Source: Agrobacterium sp. RAC06 (GTDB lineage Bacteria; Pseudomonadota; Alphaproteobacteria; Rhizobiales; Rhizobiaceae). Taken from it: a stretch of DNA of 64,000 bases. The stretch covers positions 124,001 through 188,000 of the forward strand of contig NZ_CP016499.1 of NCBI RefSeq assembly GCF_001713475.1, read 5' to 3'. The notes under the pieces were generated by a model. The model was not told the DNA's origin, did no database searches, and saw nothing but the letters and a program-made list of their open reading frames with translations. How positions within the stretch are numbered: position 1 is the stretch's first letter; every line of letters begins with the position of its first letter. Below are positions 55,665-64,000 of this stretch, piece by piece. The position numbers and the translations under genes were made by a program.

Positions 55665-56488
55665 TCACTTTTTCCGGTCCCAGGGGACCGCGTCTGGCAC
55701 TGGACGAAAGCTCGGTATTCGATATCGGCTCGTGCATCGTCGAGGGCGTCGATCTGTCTCCCGGCCGGGCGATCCCCGATGACGGCGATCCGCGGATTGA
55801 CCATTCGCTGGAAGGGTTCCTGTTCACCTGCGGACCCGACCATATCCGCCACCGAGAGCCGATCGCGGGCACGGACCGGCACTTTCCTCTGCATGGCTCC
55901 TTTTCAGCCAACCCGGCGCATTCGATCGAGATGGCGGTCGAGGGAGAGGATCTCGTGGCTCGGGCCGTGGTCGATGTGACACTCGCGGCTGGCGGCCACG
56001 CGCAGTTGCGGCGGCAGTGGCGCCTGAAGGCTGAGAGCGGCGAGGTGCAGCTTTCGGATACGGTCGCCAATGTCGGCGAAACCGCCTTTCCGACCTTTCT
56101 GATGTATCACATGAATCTGGGCGCGAAGCACTTCGACGACGAAACGCAGCTCGAAGGGGCGATGCTCGACGGCGTTGGTTTTCCCTGGACCTTCGGCGAA
56201 GCGGAGGGCGGCATCTTCTGTGTTCCAGCGGGTCATGGCGGCTGGGCGGAACTGCGTCTGGGGCCGATCGCGGTGATCGGCGGCAAGCGGCTGAAGGTCC
56301 GTTTCCGAACCGATACACTGCCGCATCTGCAGGTGTGGAGAAACCAGAGGCTGCCTGCCCATGTGCTCGGCATCGAGCCGGTCTCGCATCGCTGGAAGGG
56401 GCGTGCCGAGCTCGAGGCGGCGGGCGAATTCAATATCCTGCAGCCGGGCGAAAGCCGGGACTACGGACTTGCATTTTCCTTCGTCTGA
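55661..56488 (+). CDS. DUF4432/aldose-1-epimerase-like protein
   Basis: A 275-residue beta-sandwich protein of the galactose-mutarotase-like fold. Recognised by FLFTCGPDHIRHRE, the HFPLHGSFSANPAHS turn with conserved His, TFLMYHMNLGAKHF, and the closing GIEPVSHRWKGRAE. Likely binds a sugar; mutarotation is possible. Co-translated with the MarR regulator. Confidence 0.8.
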   Translation: MITFSGPRGPRLALDESSVFDIGSCIVEGVDLSPGRAIPDDGDPRIDHSLEGFLFTCGPDHIRHREPIAGTDRHFPLHGSFSANPAHSIEMAVEGEDLVARAVVDVTLAAGGHAQLRRQWRLKAESGEVQLSDTVANVGETAFPTFLMYHMNLGAKHFDDETQLEGAMLDGVGFPWTFGEAEGGIFCVPAGHGGWAELRLGPIAVIGGKRLKVRFRTDTLPHLQVWRNQRLPAHVLGIEPVSHRWKGRAELEAAGEFNILQPGESRDYGLAFSFV

Positions 56489-56573
56489 CGACCGATCGGT
56501 GCTCCCCTACGATTGACGCTCAGGGATGCCCGTCGTAGATGTTTGGCCCCAAGGAAATTGACGAGGAGCCCCG

Positions 56574-56912
56574 ATGAACATCCGCCAGATCAACGAGGAA
56601 TATTCGGTCAGCGGCCAGATCACGGTCGACGAGGTCGACGAGATCAAGGCGCTCGGCTTCAAGTCGATCGTCTGCCATCGCCCGGATGGTGAAGAATTCG
56701 GCCAGCCTGAATTTGCAGCCGTTGCCAAGCGCGCGGAAGAACTCGGCCTCAAGATCAAGCATGTGCCTGTCGGGCCGATGGGTGTCACGCCGGATGCCGT
56801 CGCCGACATGGTCGATGCGCTCGAAGAATTCGAACGCCCGATGCTCGGCTATTGCCGCTCCGGTGCCCGTTCGAACGCAACCTACGAACACGCACAGCGC
56901 CAGCGCGGCTGA
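56574..56912 (+). CDS. TIGR01244-family phosphatase/sulfurtransferase-like protein (DUF442)
   Basis: A 112-residue cytoplasmic protein with the beta-lactamase-hydrolase-like fold, related to cysteine phosphatases. The P-loop is CRSGARS (C-x5-R pattern) at about 95-101; the opening is ISGQ-like (YSVSGQITVDEVDEIKALGF). Relatives in rhizobia occur alone or fused to the Blh metallo-hydrolase linked to sulfide handling. ATG 56574 follows GAGGAG. Confidence 0.85.
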   Translation: MNIRQINEEYSVSGQITVDEVDEIKALGFKSIVCHRPDGEEFGQPEFAAVAKRAEELGLKIKHVPVGPMGVTPDAVADMVDALEEFERPMLGYCRSGARSNATYEHAQRQRG

Positions 56913-56994
56913 CGGGTCTTTTCCATTATCCTTGGCCGGACGTTCGCGTCCGGCCTGTCTGTTTTCTAAACCAGCCTCAAGCAGGAGTTATCCC

Positions 56995-57336
56995 ATGAGC
57001 ATCAAGCGTATCGAGCCCGGCAAGCGCATGAGCGGCGCCGTCGTCCACGGCAACACCGTTTACCTCGCCGGCCAGGTTGGCGAAGGCTCTACTGTGACCG
57101 AACAGTCGAAGTCGGCGCTCGCCGAAGTCGACCGCCTGCTGGCCGCCGCCGGTTCGGACAAGTCGAAGATCCTGCAGACGATCATCTACCTCTCTGACAT
57201 GTCGACCTTCGGCGAAATGAATGCCGTCTGGGAGGCCTGGATCGATCCGGCCAACCCGCCGGCCCGCGCCACCAGCGGTGCGCCGCTCGCGACGCCGGAC
57301 TATCTGGTCGAGTTCATCGTCACAGCTGCTGTCTGA
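56995..57336 (+). CDS. Rid-family (YjgF/YER057c/UK114) protein
   Basis: A 113-residue trimeric-fold protein: KRMSGAVVHGNTVYLAGQVG, SKSALAEVDRLLAAAGSDKS, KILQTIIYLSDMSTFGEMNA. The place of the RidA catalytic Arg is not Arg (ARATSGAPLATPDYLVEF), so it is probably not a standard 2-aminoacrylate deaminase and belongs to another Rid subgroup. ATG 56995 follows GCAGGAG. Confidence 0.85.
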   Translation: MSIKRIEPGKRMSGAVVHGNTVYLAGQVGEGSTVTEQSKSALAEVDRLLAAAGSDKSKILQTIIYLSDMSTFGEMNAVWEAWIDPANPPARATSGAPLATPDYLVEFIVTAAV

Positions 57337-57362
57337 TTTTTCAGGGCAACGCACAGAATGCG

Positions 57363-57392
57363 AAAGGCCGGGAGCGATCCCGGCCTTTTTTT
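57363..57392 (+). terminator. Rho-independent terminator after the Rid gene
   Basis: AAGGCCGGGA-GCGA-TCCCGGCCTT followed by six or more T; 10-bp perfect stem, 27 bp after the stop codon. Confidence 0.9.
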
Positions 57393-57418
57393 CGTTTTCT
57401 CCGCCGGTTGCTCAGGGC

Positions 57419-58354
57419 TCACGGGCTGGCGGACTTGTGTCTCCTGGCAAGGAGCCAGCGATATAGGCGCCCGTCGATGGAGAGCAATCCGAGCGCGATC
57501 AGGCCCATTCCAGCGAAATGGTTGGGTGCCAGCCTTTCGCCGAGGAACAGATAGCCGAGCAGGATGGCGCTGACGGGAATGAGCAGGGTGACGAGGGAAC
57601 TGTTGATCGCGCCACCGACCGCGAGGATGTGGAAGAAGAGGATATAGGCGAGCGCCGTGGAGAGTAGCCCGAGGCCGAGAAGCGCAGCGATGGTCGTCAT
57701 TCCCGGCATCGGCAGATGCCATGGGCTATCGACCAGCGCGACCACGGGTATCATCATCAGCGTTGTCGCCGATACCTGACCGAATGCACTGGTTGCCGGC
57801 GAGATGCCCATGCGCCGGAAGCGCCGGCCGAATACGCCAGCAAAGCCATAGGACAGGGCTGCGCCAAGGCAGGCGAGGAGGGGCAGGAGCGGAATGGCCT
57901 CTGTCTTCACGTGGTTTCCGGCCATCAGCACTGCGACACCCAAGAACCCAAGGGCGATGCCGACGAGCTTGTTGCGCGTGATGCCTTCGTCCGATGTCAG
58001 AACATGCGCGACGAGGATCGAGAAGATCGGAGTGGTCGCGTTGAGGATCGAGGCGAGACCGCTGGCGATCTGGGTCTGCCCCCAGAAGAGAAGCGTGAAG
58101 GGGATGAGATTGTTGAGGAGACCCATGCCCAGGAAAGCGGTCCAGATGGTGGCGTCTGCGGGGATGGGCTGGCGGCGTATGCGCAGATAGATAAACAGAG
58201 CCAATGCCGCGATCGCCACGCGGGCCAGAACCACCGTGAGCGGCGGAAGCTCGGAGAGGGCGACTTTGGAAAAGAAGAAGGAGCCGCCCCACAGCACGGA
58301 CAGTGTCAGGAGGAGAGCCCAGTCTGTGAGGCCCATGGATTGGTTCGTCTGCAT
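57419..58354 (-). CDS. EamA/DMT-family transporter
   Basis: An inner-membrane transporter of 311 residues with ten helices in two EamA repeats. N-terminal helix WALLLTLSVLWGGSFFFSKV, the repeat-end motifs FTLLFWGQTQIASGLASILN and VTLLIPVSAILLGYLFLGER are characteristic. ATG 58354 (MQTNQSMG) has GGAA upstream; the frame runs on to 58849 inside the divergent regulator gene. Not closely alike the EamA protein at 3579. Substrate unknown. Confidence 0.88.
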   Translation of the reverse strand: MQTNQSMGLTDWALLLTLSVLWGGSFFFSKVALSELPPLTVVLARVAIAALALFIYLRIRRQPIPADATIWTAFLGMGLLNNLIPFTLLFWGQTQIASGLASILNATTPIFSILVAHVLTSDEGITRNKLVGIALGFLGVAVLMAGNHVKTEAIPLLPLLACLGAALSYGFAGVFGRRFRRMGISPATSAFGQVSATTLMMIPVVALVDSPWHLPMPGMTTIAALLGLGLLSTALAYILFFHILAVGGAINSSLVTLLIPVSAILLGYLFLGERLAPNHFAGMGLIALGLLSIDGRLYRWLLARRHKSASP

Positions 58355-58453
58355 GCGATGGTTCCAGCTTTGATCTGATGGACATGAGTGGCGCGCCGAA
58401 CCGCGATTTGCTCGCCGGATTCGGACTCTGTCCTTTTGAGGGGCCGAACGCTG

Positions 58454-59053
58454 ATGTACTCTCTGATCATGAGCCTCGATATCCACCAATGTGAACAGGC
58501 ATGGCTTGCGCGTGATCCCGAGTTTGACGGCCGGTTCTTCATCGGCGTTCGAACGACCGGGATCTATTGCCGTTGTGTCTGCCCGGTGCGCCAGCCTTAT
58601 CGCTGCAATATCGAATTCCTGCCGAGTGCGGCGGCGGCCGAACTTGCGGGCTATCGCCCCTGCCTGCGCTGCCGGCCGGAAACGGCGCCGTTCAGCCCGG
58701 CGTGGAAGGGCAGTGCTGCCATCGTCGAAAGGGCAGCAAGACTGATCCGCGAGGAAGGCGCACTCGATGCACCCGGCGCGACCGTCGAGGTGCTTGCTGC
58801 CCGGGTTGGCGTCGGCGGGCGACATCTGACGCGGCTGTTTCAAAAGCATCTCGGCGCAAGCCCGCTGCAGGTGGCAAAAACGGCGCGTGTTCAGCGCGCC
58901 AAGCGCCTGCTGACCGGTACGGACATGACGATCACCGAGATTGCGCTGCAGGCGGGGTTTGGAAGCGTCAGGCGGTTCAATGCCGTCTTTCAGGAGGTGT
59001 ACAAACGACCGCCGACGGCGATCAAACGGAGTTCGTCGCCACGCCCCTCGTGA
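58454..59053 (+). CDS. Ada-type metal-binding/AraC-HTH regulator without repair domain
   Basis: A 200-residue protein with an Ada zinc domain (about 5-80: GRFFIGVRTTGIYCRCVCPV and GYRPCLRCRPETAPF give the four cysteines) and an AraC HTH (about 95-195: VEVLAARVGVGGRHLTRLFQ, MTITEIALQAGFGSVRRFNA). In Ada the zinc domain takes a methyl group from damaged DNA and turns the protein into an activator. Neither the methyltransferase nor the AlkA glycosylase part follows, so it resembles AdaA-type regulators. ATG 58454 follows GAGGGG; 99 bp separate it from the divergent EamA gene, a likely target. Confidence 0.85.
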   Translation: MYSLIMSLDIHQCEQAWLARDPEFDGRFFIGVRTTGIYCRCVCPVRQPYRCNIEFLPSAAAAELAGYRPCLRCRPETAPFSPAWKGSAAIVERAARLIREEGALDAPGATVEVLAARVGVGGRHLTRLFQKHLGASPLQVAKTARVQRAKRLLTGTDMTITEIALQAGFGSVRRFNAVFQEVYKRPPTAIKRSSSPRPS

Positions 59054-59092
59054 TCGCCTCTGTCGCGCCGTGACTTCTGGCCGAACAGAAAA

Positions 59093-59115
59093 ATGGCCGG
59101 GGACGAGCCGGCCAT
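59093..59115 (-). terminator. Rho-independent terminator for the TPP-enzyme operon
   Basis: On the minus strand ATGGCCGG / CCGGCCAT around a 7-base loop, followed by TTTTCTG; 23 bp after the stop of the gene ending at 59138. It may also end the plus-strand Ada gene. Confidence 0.75.
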
Positions 59116-59137
59116 CTTGTTTTGATTCAACCGCCTG

Positions 59138-60790
59138 TCAGGCTTTGTTGCGAATTTGAGTCAAGGTCCGTGTCGGCGTGATCGCCTCCGGGTCGAGCTT
59201 GATCTCGATGATCGAAGGCTTGCCGGAGGCGCGGGCGCGCAGGAAGGCGGGGGCGAAATCCTCCGTCTTCTCGACGGTTTCGCCGTGGCCGCCATAGGCC
59301 TTGGCCAGGGCTGCAAAATCGGGGTTGGTCAGGTCAGTGGCGCTGACGCGGCCCGGATATTCGCGCTCCTGGTGCATGCGGATCGTGCCGTACATGCTGT
59401 TGTTGATAACGAGCGTGATGATCGGCAGGTCGTAACGGATGGCGGTCGCGAATTCCTGGCCATGCATCATGAAGCAGCCGTCACCGGCAAAGCAGATGAC
59501 CTCACGCTCCGGGAAGAGCTGCTTGGCAGCGACGGCTGCCGGCATGCCATAGCCCATGGAGCCGGAGGTCGGGGCGGCCTGGGTGTTGAAGGCCCGGAAA
59601 CGGTGGAAGCGGTGCAGCCAGGTGGCATAGTTGCCGGCGCCATTGGTGAAGATCGCATCCTTCGGCGTGTTGGCCTCGATCCACTCCATGACCGGCCCCA
59701 TCTGGACGGCGCCGGGGCCGGCCTTCGGCGGTGTCGACCAGGCGACATAAGCGGCGTGCATGGTAACTGTGCGCTCGGCCCATACAGGGGCGGCGGGTGC
59801 ATCGAGCGATGCGAGTGCTGCGACGAATTCCTCAGGCGCGGCACAGATCGCCAGATCGGCGCGGTAGACCCGGCCAAGCTCGGACGGATCCGGATGGATG
59901 TGGACGAGCGTCTGCGCCGGGTAGGGGATGTCCATCAGGGTATAGGAGGAGGACGGCATTTCCGAGAAACGTCCGCCGAGCAGGATCAGGAGGTCTGCCT
60001 CCTTCACTTCCCTGGCGAGCGCCGGATTGATGCCGATGCCGACATCGCCGGCATAGGACGGATGCAGGTGATCAAACAACATCTGGCGGCGGAAGGAGCA
60101 GCCGACCGGCAGCTTGAACTTTTCCGCAAAGGCCTGGATGCCGGCAACGGATGCCTCACTCCAGCGCGTGCCGCCGAGAACCACCATCGGGCGCTTCGCG
60201 GTCTTCAGCATCTCGCCGAGGGCTGCGATCTGGCTTGGACCGGGATGGGCTTCTACGGGCGTGTAGGGCTTGGCTTCCGGGGCTTCGACTTCGTCGAGCA
60301 GCATGTCTTCCGGCAGCGTCAGCACGACGGGGCCGGGGCGGCCTGATGTGGCGACGGCGAAGGCGCGGGTGACGAATTCCGGGATACGGCGGGCGTCATC
60401 GATCTCGCCGACCCATTTGGCGAACTCGGTGAAGGCGCGACGGTATTCGACTTCCTGGAAGGCTTCGCGCTCCTTCATGTCGCGACCGATCTGACCGATG
60501 AAGAGGATCATCGGGATCGAATCCTGCTTGGCGACATGCAGTCCGGCAGACGCGTTGGTCGCGCCCGGACCACGGGTCACCATGCAGATGCCGGGTTTGC
60601 CGGTGAGGCGACCCCAGGTATCGGCCATCATCGCCGCGCCGCCTTCCTGGCGGCAGACCAGCGTCTCGATGCCGCTGTCCTTCAGCGCGTCGAGAACGGC
60701 CAGATAGCTTTCGCCGGGAACGCAGGACACGCGCTCGACGCCGTTGGCCTTCAAGGCTTCGACAACAAGGGCTCCGCCGGTTCTCTTCAT
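59138..60790 (-). CDS. Thiamine-diphosphate-dependent enzyme (acetolactate synthase-like)
   Basis: A 550-residue enzyme of the POX/AHAS fold. N-terminal Pyr domain with catalytic Glu in CRQEGGAAMMADTWGRLTGK and GPGATNASAGLHVAK; central domain RPMVVLGGTRWSEASVAG; C-terminal PP domain with the ThDP/metal motif GDGCFMMHGQEFATAIRYDL and ending INNSMYGTIR. It lies in a 4-bp-overlap operon with a CoA-transferase, not with ilvN or ilvC, so biosynthetic acetolactate synthase is unlikely. The pairing recalls oxalyl-CoA decarboxylase with formyl-CoA transferase, but substrate identity is not shown by the sequence. Confidence 0.85.
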   Translation of the reverse strand: MKRTGGALVVEALKANGVERVSCVPGESYLAVLDALKDSGIETLVCRQEGGAAMMADTWGRLTGKPGICMVTRGPGATNASAGLHVAKQDSIPMILFIGQIGRDMKEREAFQEVEYRRAFTEFAKWVGEIDDARRIPEFVTRAFAVATSGRPGPVVLTLPEDMLLDEVEAPEAKPYTPVEAHPGPSQIAALGEMLKTAKRPMVVLGGTRWSEASVAGIQAFAEKFKLPVGCSFRRQMLFDHLHPSYAGDVGIGINPALAREVKEADLLILLGGRFSEMPSSSYTLMDIPYPAQTLVHIHPDPSELGRVYRADLAICAAPEEFVAALASLDAPAAPVWAERTVTMHAAYVAWSTPPKAGPGAVQMGPVMEWIEANTPKDAIFTNGAGNYATWLHRFHRFRAFNTQAAPTSGSMGYGMPAAVAAKQLFPEREVICFAGDGCFMMHGQEFATAIRYDLPIITLVINNSMYGTIRMHQEREYPGRVSATDLTNPDFAALAKAYGGHGETVEKTEDFAPAFLRARASGKPSIIEIKLDPEAITPTRTLTQIRNKA

Positions 60791-61986
60791 TTGGTCTTCC
60801 TTTCCAGCTCGGCCAGTTCGGCCAGAATGTCTTCGCCGTGCTCGCCGACGCGCGGGCTCGGGCGCTCGTAGCGCAGGGGGGTCTCGGAGAGCACGATCGG
60901 CGTGCGCACGCTTGGGATGACCGTGCCCTTGTCGTCAGTGAGATCGATCTTCAGGCCGCGCGCCTGGACCTGCGGGTCAGCGAACATTTCCTCGATCGAG
61001 TTGATCGGCCCGGCCGGCACGGCATTTTGTTCGCAGGCCGAGAGCAGGTCGCGCTTCTGCCACTTGGCGGTCTCTGCCGTGACGATCCGGCGGACCTCGA
61101 CCTTGTTGGCGACACGGGCCTTGTTGGTGGCGAAACGTTCGTCTTCAGTGACTGTGGGGATACCGAGGATGGTGCAAAGGCGCTTGAACTGGCCGTCATT
61201 GCCGACGGCGAGGATCAGGTGGCCGTCTGATGTCGGCACAACTTCATAAGGGCTGATGTTCGGATGGGCATTGCCGAGGCGTGTCGGCGGCTTGCCGGAG
61301 ATCAGGTAGTTCATGTTCTGGTTGGCCAGCACTGCCGACATGACATCGAGCAGGGCCATGTCGACGAACTGGCCCTGACCTGTTTTCATAACGTGGATAA
61401 GGGCGGCCTGGATCGCGGTCACCGCATAGATTCCGGTGAAGATGTCGGCTATGGCCACACCCGCCTTCATCGGTTCGCCGTCCTTTTCGCCTGTTATCGA
61501 CATGAAGCCGGACATGCCCTGGACGATGTAGTCATAGCCGGCGAAATCGGCATAGGGGCCGTTCTGGCCAAAGCCGGTGATCGAGCAGTAGACGAGCTTC
61601 GGGTTGATCGCTTTCAGGCTCGCGTAATCTAGACCGTATTTCTCAAGGCCGCCGCGCTTGAAGTTCTCGATGACGACATCGGCCGAGGCGCAGAGGCGGC
61701 GGACCGTTTCCTGGCCTTCGGGCGTCTTGAGGTCCACGGCAATCGAGCGCTTGTTTCGGTTGGTGGAGTGGTAATAGGCGGCCGAGAGGTTTTCGCCGTC
61801 GGCGCCCTCGACGAAGGGCGGACCCCAGGCGCGGGTGTCGTCGCCACCATCAGGGTTTTCGACCTTGATCACGTCGGCGCCGAGATCGGCGAGCATCTGG
61901 CCTGCCCATGGGCCTGCGAGTACGCGGGCCAGTTCGATCACGCGGATGCCGGTGAGCGGGGCAGGGGCTGATGGCTTGGGCGTCAT
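60787..61986 (-). CDS. Class III CoA-transferase (CaiB/BaiF family)
   Basis: Transfers CoA between carboxylic acids, 399 residues. Family marks: GIRVIELARVLAGPWAGQML near 14, ADVIKVENPDGGDDTRAWGP, NRNKRSIAVDLKTPEGQE, ADVVIENFKRGGLEKYGLDY, and the catalytic Asp in GQGQFVDMALLDVMSA. ATG 61986 (MTPKPSAP); the longer frame to 62052 lacks support. First gene of the operon with the ThDP enzyme. Confidence 0.9.
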   Translation of the reverse strand: MTPKPSAPAPLTGIRVIELARVLAGPWAGQMLADLGADVIKVENPDGGDDTRAWGPPFVEGADGENLSAAYYHSTNRNKRSIAVDLKTPEGQETVRRLCASADVVIENFKRGGLEKYGLDYASLKAINPKLVYCSITGFGQNGPYADFAGYDYIVQGMSGFMSITGEKDGEPMKAGVAIADIFTGIYAVTAIQAALIHVMKTGQGQFVDMALLDVMSAVLANQNMNYLISGKPPTRLGNAHPNISPYEVVPTSDGHLILAVGNDGQFKRLCTILGIPTVTEDERFATNKARVANKVEVRRIVTAETAKWQKRDLLSACEQNAVPAGPINSIEEMFADPQVQARGLKIDLTDDKGTVIPSVRTPIVLSETPLRYERPSPRVGEHGEDILAELAELERKTK

Positions 61987-62146
61987 TGCGCGATCCTGTG
62001 CGGCGTCGTCAGGTTCGGCGATCCGACAAAATTGGATCTCCTGCCATGACAAGAACTGCTATCGACAGAGCTATATCGCCCCATTTTGCCATTCGCACCT
62101 GATATTCTCTCATGGCATCATTCCGTTTCGGCAAGATCTGGCCAGA

Positions 62147-63073
62147 TCAGGGTCCGAGATTGCCGAGCCAGGCGAGGAAATCGGCGATCGCCTTTTCGCG
62201 ACCGATCTCGTTCAGCGTCTCATGGCGCATGCCGTCATAGACCGTGGTTTCGACATCCGTCATGCCGACATCGAGCATGCGTTGGCCGAGCCAGCGTATC
62301 TCGCGGCCCATATTGGTTGCGGGGTCCTCAGCGCCGCCGACCAGATAGACGGGGAGGCGTTGCGGCAGGCGCTCAAGACGTTCGGGGGCGGCGCCTGCGA
62401 AAGTCAGGCGAAAGATATCGCGCCACATGGAGACGCTGGCATCGAAGCCGCAGAGCGGATCGGCGATATAGGCGTCGACCTCGCGCGCGTCATGCGAGAG
62501 CCAGTCGAATGGCGTCCGATGGCCCTTGATTGCGCGGCCCCAGGCAACGAAGGTCGCCTTTGGCAGGACTAGTGACGGGACGTCGGAGCCCTTCAGCATC
62601 TGCTCAAGAGAAAGCACGGCTTGGGCGAAGCGTCCGGCAAGGCCGGGATTGAAGTTGGAATTCCAGATCGTCAGTCCATGGAAGGCTTGTGGATGTTCAT
62701 TAGCGACGTTGAGCGCGATCAGGCCGCCCATGGAGTGACCGAAGAGGATGACCGGAAGCCCCGGATAGGTTTCAACGGCAAGCTCGCGCATGGCCATGAC
62801 ATCGGCGATCACCTTTTCGGCCCCGTTGCGGCGCGCGAATATCCCGAGTTGAGCGTCCGGTGCCGTCGTCTCGCCGTGTCCGCGGTGATCATGGGCAAAG
62901 ACGTGGTAGCCATGGGCGGCCAGAGCCGAGGCGAACCCCTCGTAGCGCCGCGAATGTTCTGCCAGGCCATGGCAGATGAGGACGATACCGCGCGGCGCGA
63001 TCGTCGATGGCTGGTGGTGGTAGGCAAGACGGGCGCCTGATGGCGATTGGTGAAAGGCAAGATCTGAAAACAT
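62147..63073 (-). CDS. Alpha/beta hydrolase, lysophospholipase/monoacylglycerol-lipase-like
   Basis: A 308-residue serine hydrolase of the Hydrolase_4 type. RGIVLICHGLAEHSRRYEGF holds the oxyanion HG; HVFAHDHRGHGET precedes the nucleophile Ser in LFGHSMGGLIALN; Asp in LVGGAEDPATN; His in YDGMRHETLNE. No signal peptide. ATG 63073 follows GGGGGAACC. Ends 160 bp before the CoA-transferase start on the same strand, so probably separate. Confidence 0.87.
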   Translation of the reverse strand: MFSDLAFHQSPSGARLAYHHQPSTIAPRGIVLICHGLAEHSRRYEGFASALAAHGYHVFAHDHRGHGETTAPDAQLGIFARRNGAEKVIADVMAMRELAVETYPGLPVILFGHSMGGLIALNVANEHPQAFHGLTIWNSNFNPGLAGRFAQAVLSLEQMLKGSDVPSLVLPKATFVAWGRAIKGHRTPFDWLSHDAREVDAYIADPLCGFDASVSMWRDIFRLTFAGAAPERLERLPQRLPVYLVGGAEDPATNMGREIRWLGQRMLDVGMTDVETTVYDGMRHETLNEIGREKAIADFLAWLGNLGP

Positions 63074-63192
63074 TTGGTTCCCCCGATGGCGCGATAGGAG
63101 GTCATTTCTCTGCCATGCGCAATAGCGTCAGTGGCTTGACGCCGGATGCGCGAACAAGCCGGCGAGTAGCGACCCCGGCCGGCGAGGCGGGG

Positions 63193-63285
63193 ATGTGGAA
63201 TGATCTGAAACTTGCGAGAACTGCTGTATTTCTCGGCAGTTTTTTGTGCGCCGCATTGCCCCAAGGACGCAATTCGCCTACATAG
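63193..63285 (+). CDS. Possible 30-codon leader peptide upstream of ettA
   Basis: ATG 63193 behind GAGGCGGGG encodes [20 protein letters not shown] and ten more residues, stopping 34 bp before ettA. Within it AACTGC/GCAGTT (63219-63241) is followed by TTTT, a weak terminator-like hairpin. Attenuation is conceivable; chance is not excluded. Confidence 0.3.
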   Translation: MWNDLKLARTAVFLGSFLCAALPQGRNSPT

Positions 63286-63319
63286 CGGCAAATTCCCATT
63301 CCCGCCGGAGCAAGACCCC

Positions 63320-64000
<681 letters not shown>

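Overview
The window reads as a chromosomal segment of an alphaproteobacterium of the Rhizobiaceae (Rhizobium/Agrobacterium/Neorhizobium-like). I infer this from FixLJ, a Ti/rhizobial-type TraG-TraD/oriT/TraA module, the many ABC and TRAP uptake operons, overall G+C-rich codon use, and rhizobial-looking intergenic hairpins. No rRNA, CRISPR array or complete insertion sequence was seen. The window cuts fixJ at its left edge and ettA at its right edge.

Region 1 (about 1-27.8 kb) looks like an integrated mobile region. It holds an oxygen-sensing fixLJ pair whose fixL is frameshifted in its membrane part, two Rnk/GreA-C-like regulators, an EamA exporter, XRE and LysR regulators, and a mobilisation module (traG-traD, an oriT with an RSF1010-type nic core, and the large relaxase-helicase traA). 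Next comes a divergent branched-chain-amino-acid-type ABC locus: gntR, a TIGR04076 protein, an aldo/keto reductase and a binding protein on one strand; livGFHM-like genes and an aldo/keto reductase-Rid fusion on the other. It continues with a group of exported proteins of unknown role, among them a tight three-gene operon with a trypsin-like protease. It ends with an HTH gene, an excisionase-like gene and a tyrosine recombinase whose 3' end lies inside a tRNA(CAU) gene, the evident attachment site.

Region 2 (about 27.8-36.5 kb) looks like core chromosome: tRNA, a SIMPL-domain protein, an AGE-family sugar isomerase, B12-dependent methionine synthase metH behind a perfect 20-bp palindrome, an unknown protein, a GNAT acetyltransferase and a PP2C phosphatase.

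Region 3 (about 36.5-52.1 kb) is uptake and catabolism. It has an orphan Tat-exported PotD-like binding protein, an ABC operon (binding protein, two permeases, ATPase) with a zinc alcohol dehydrogenase, then an RpiR regulator facing a long operon: N-formylglutamate amidohydrolase-like hydrolase, three TRAP components, a glutamine-synthetase-like ligase, an aldehyde dehydrogenase and an iron alcohol dehydrogenase. The last set fits gamma-glutamylation-dependent oxidation of an amino alcohol or amine; this is inference.

Region 4 (about 52.3-64 kb) holds an orphan ParA, an alpha/beta hydrolase with an L,D-transpeptidase, MarR with an aldose-epimerase-like protein, a TIGR01244 phosphatase-like protein, a Rid protein, an EamA exporter, an Ada/AraC regulator, a CoA-transferase with a thiamine-diphosphate enzyme, a lysophospholipase-like hydrolase and ettA.
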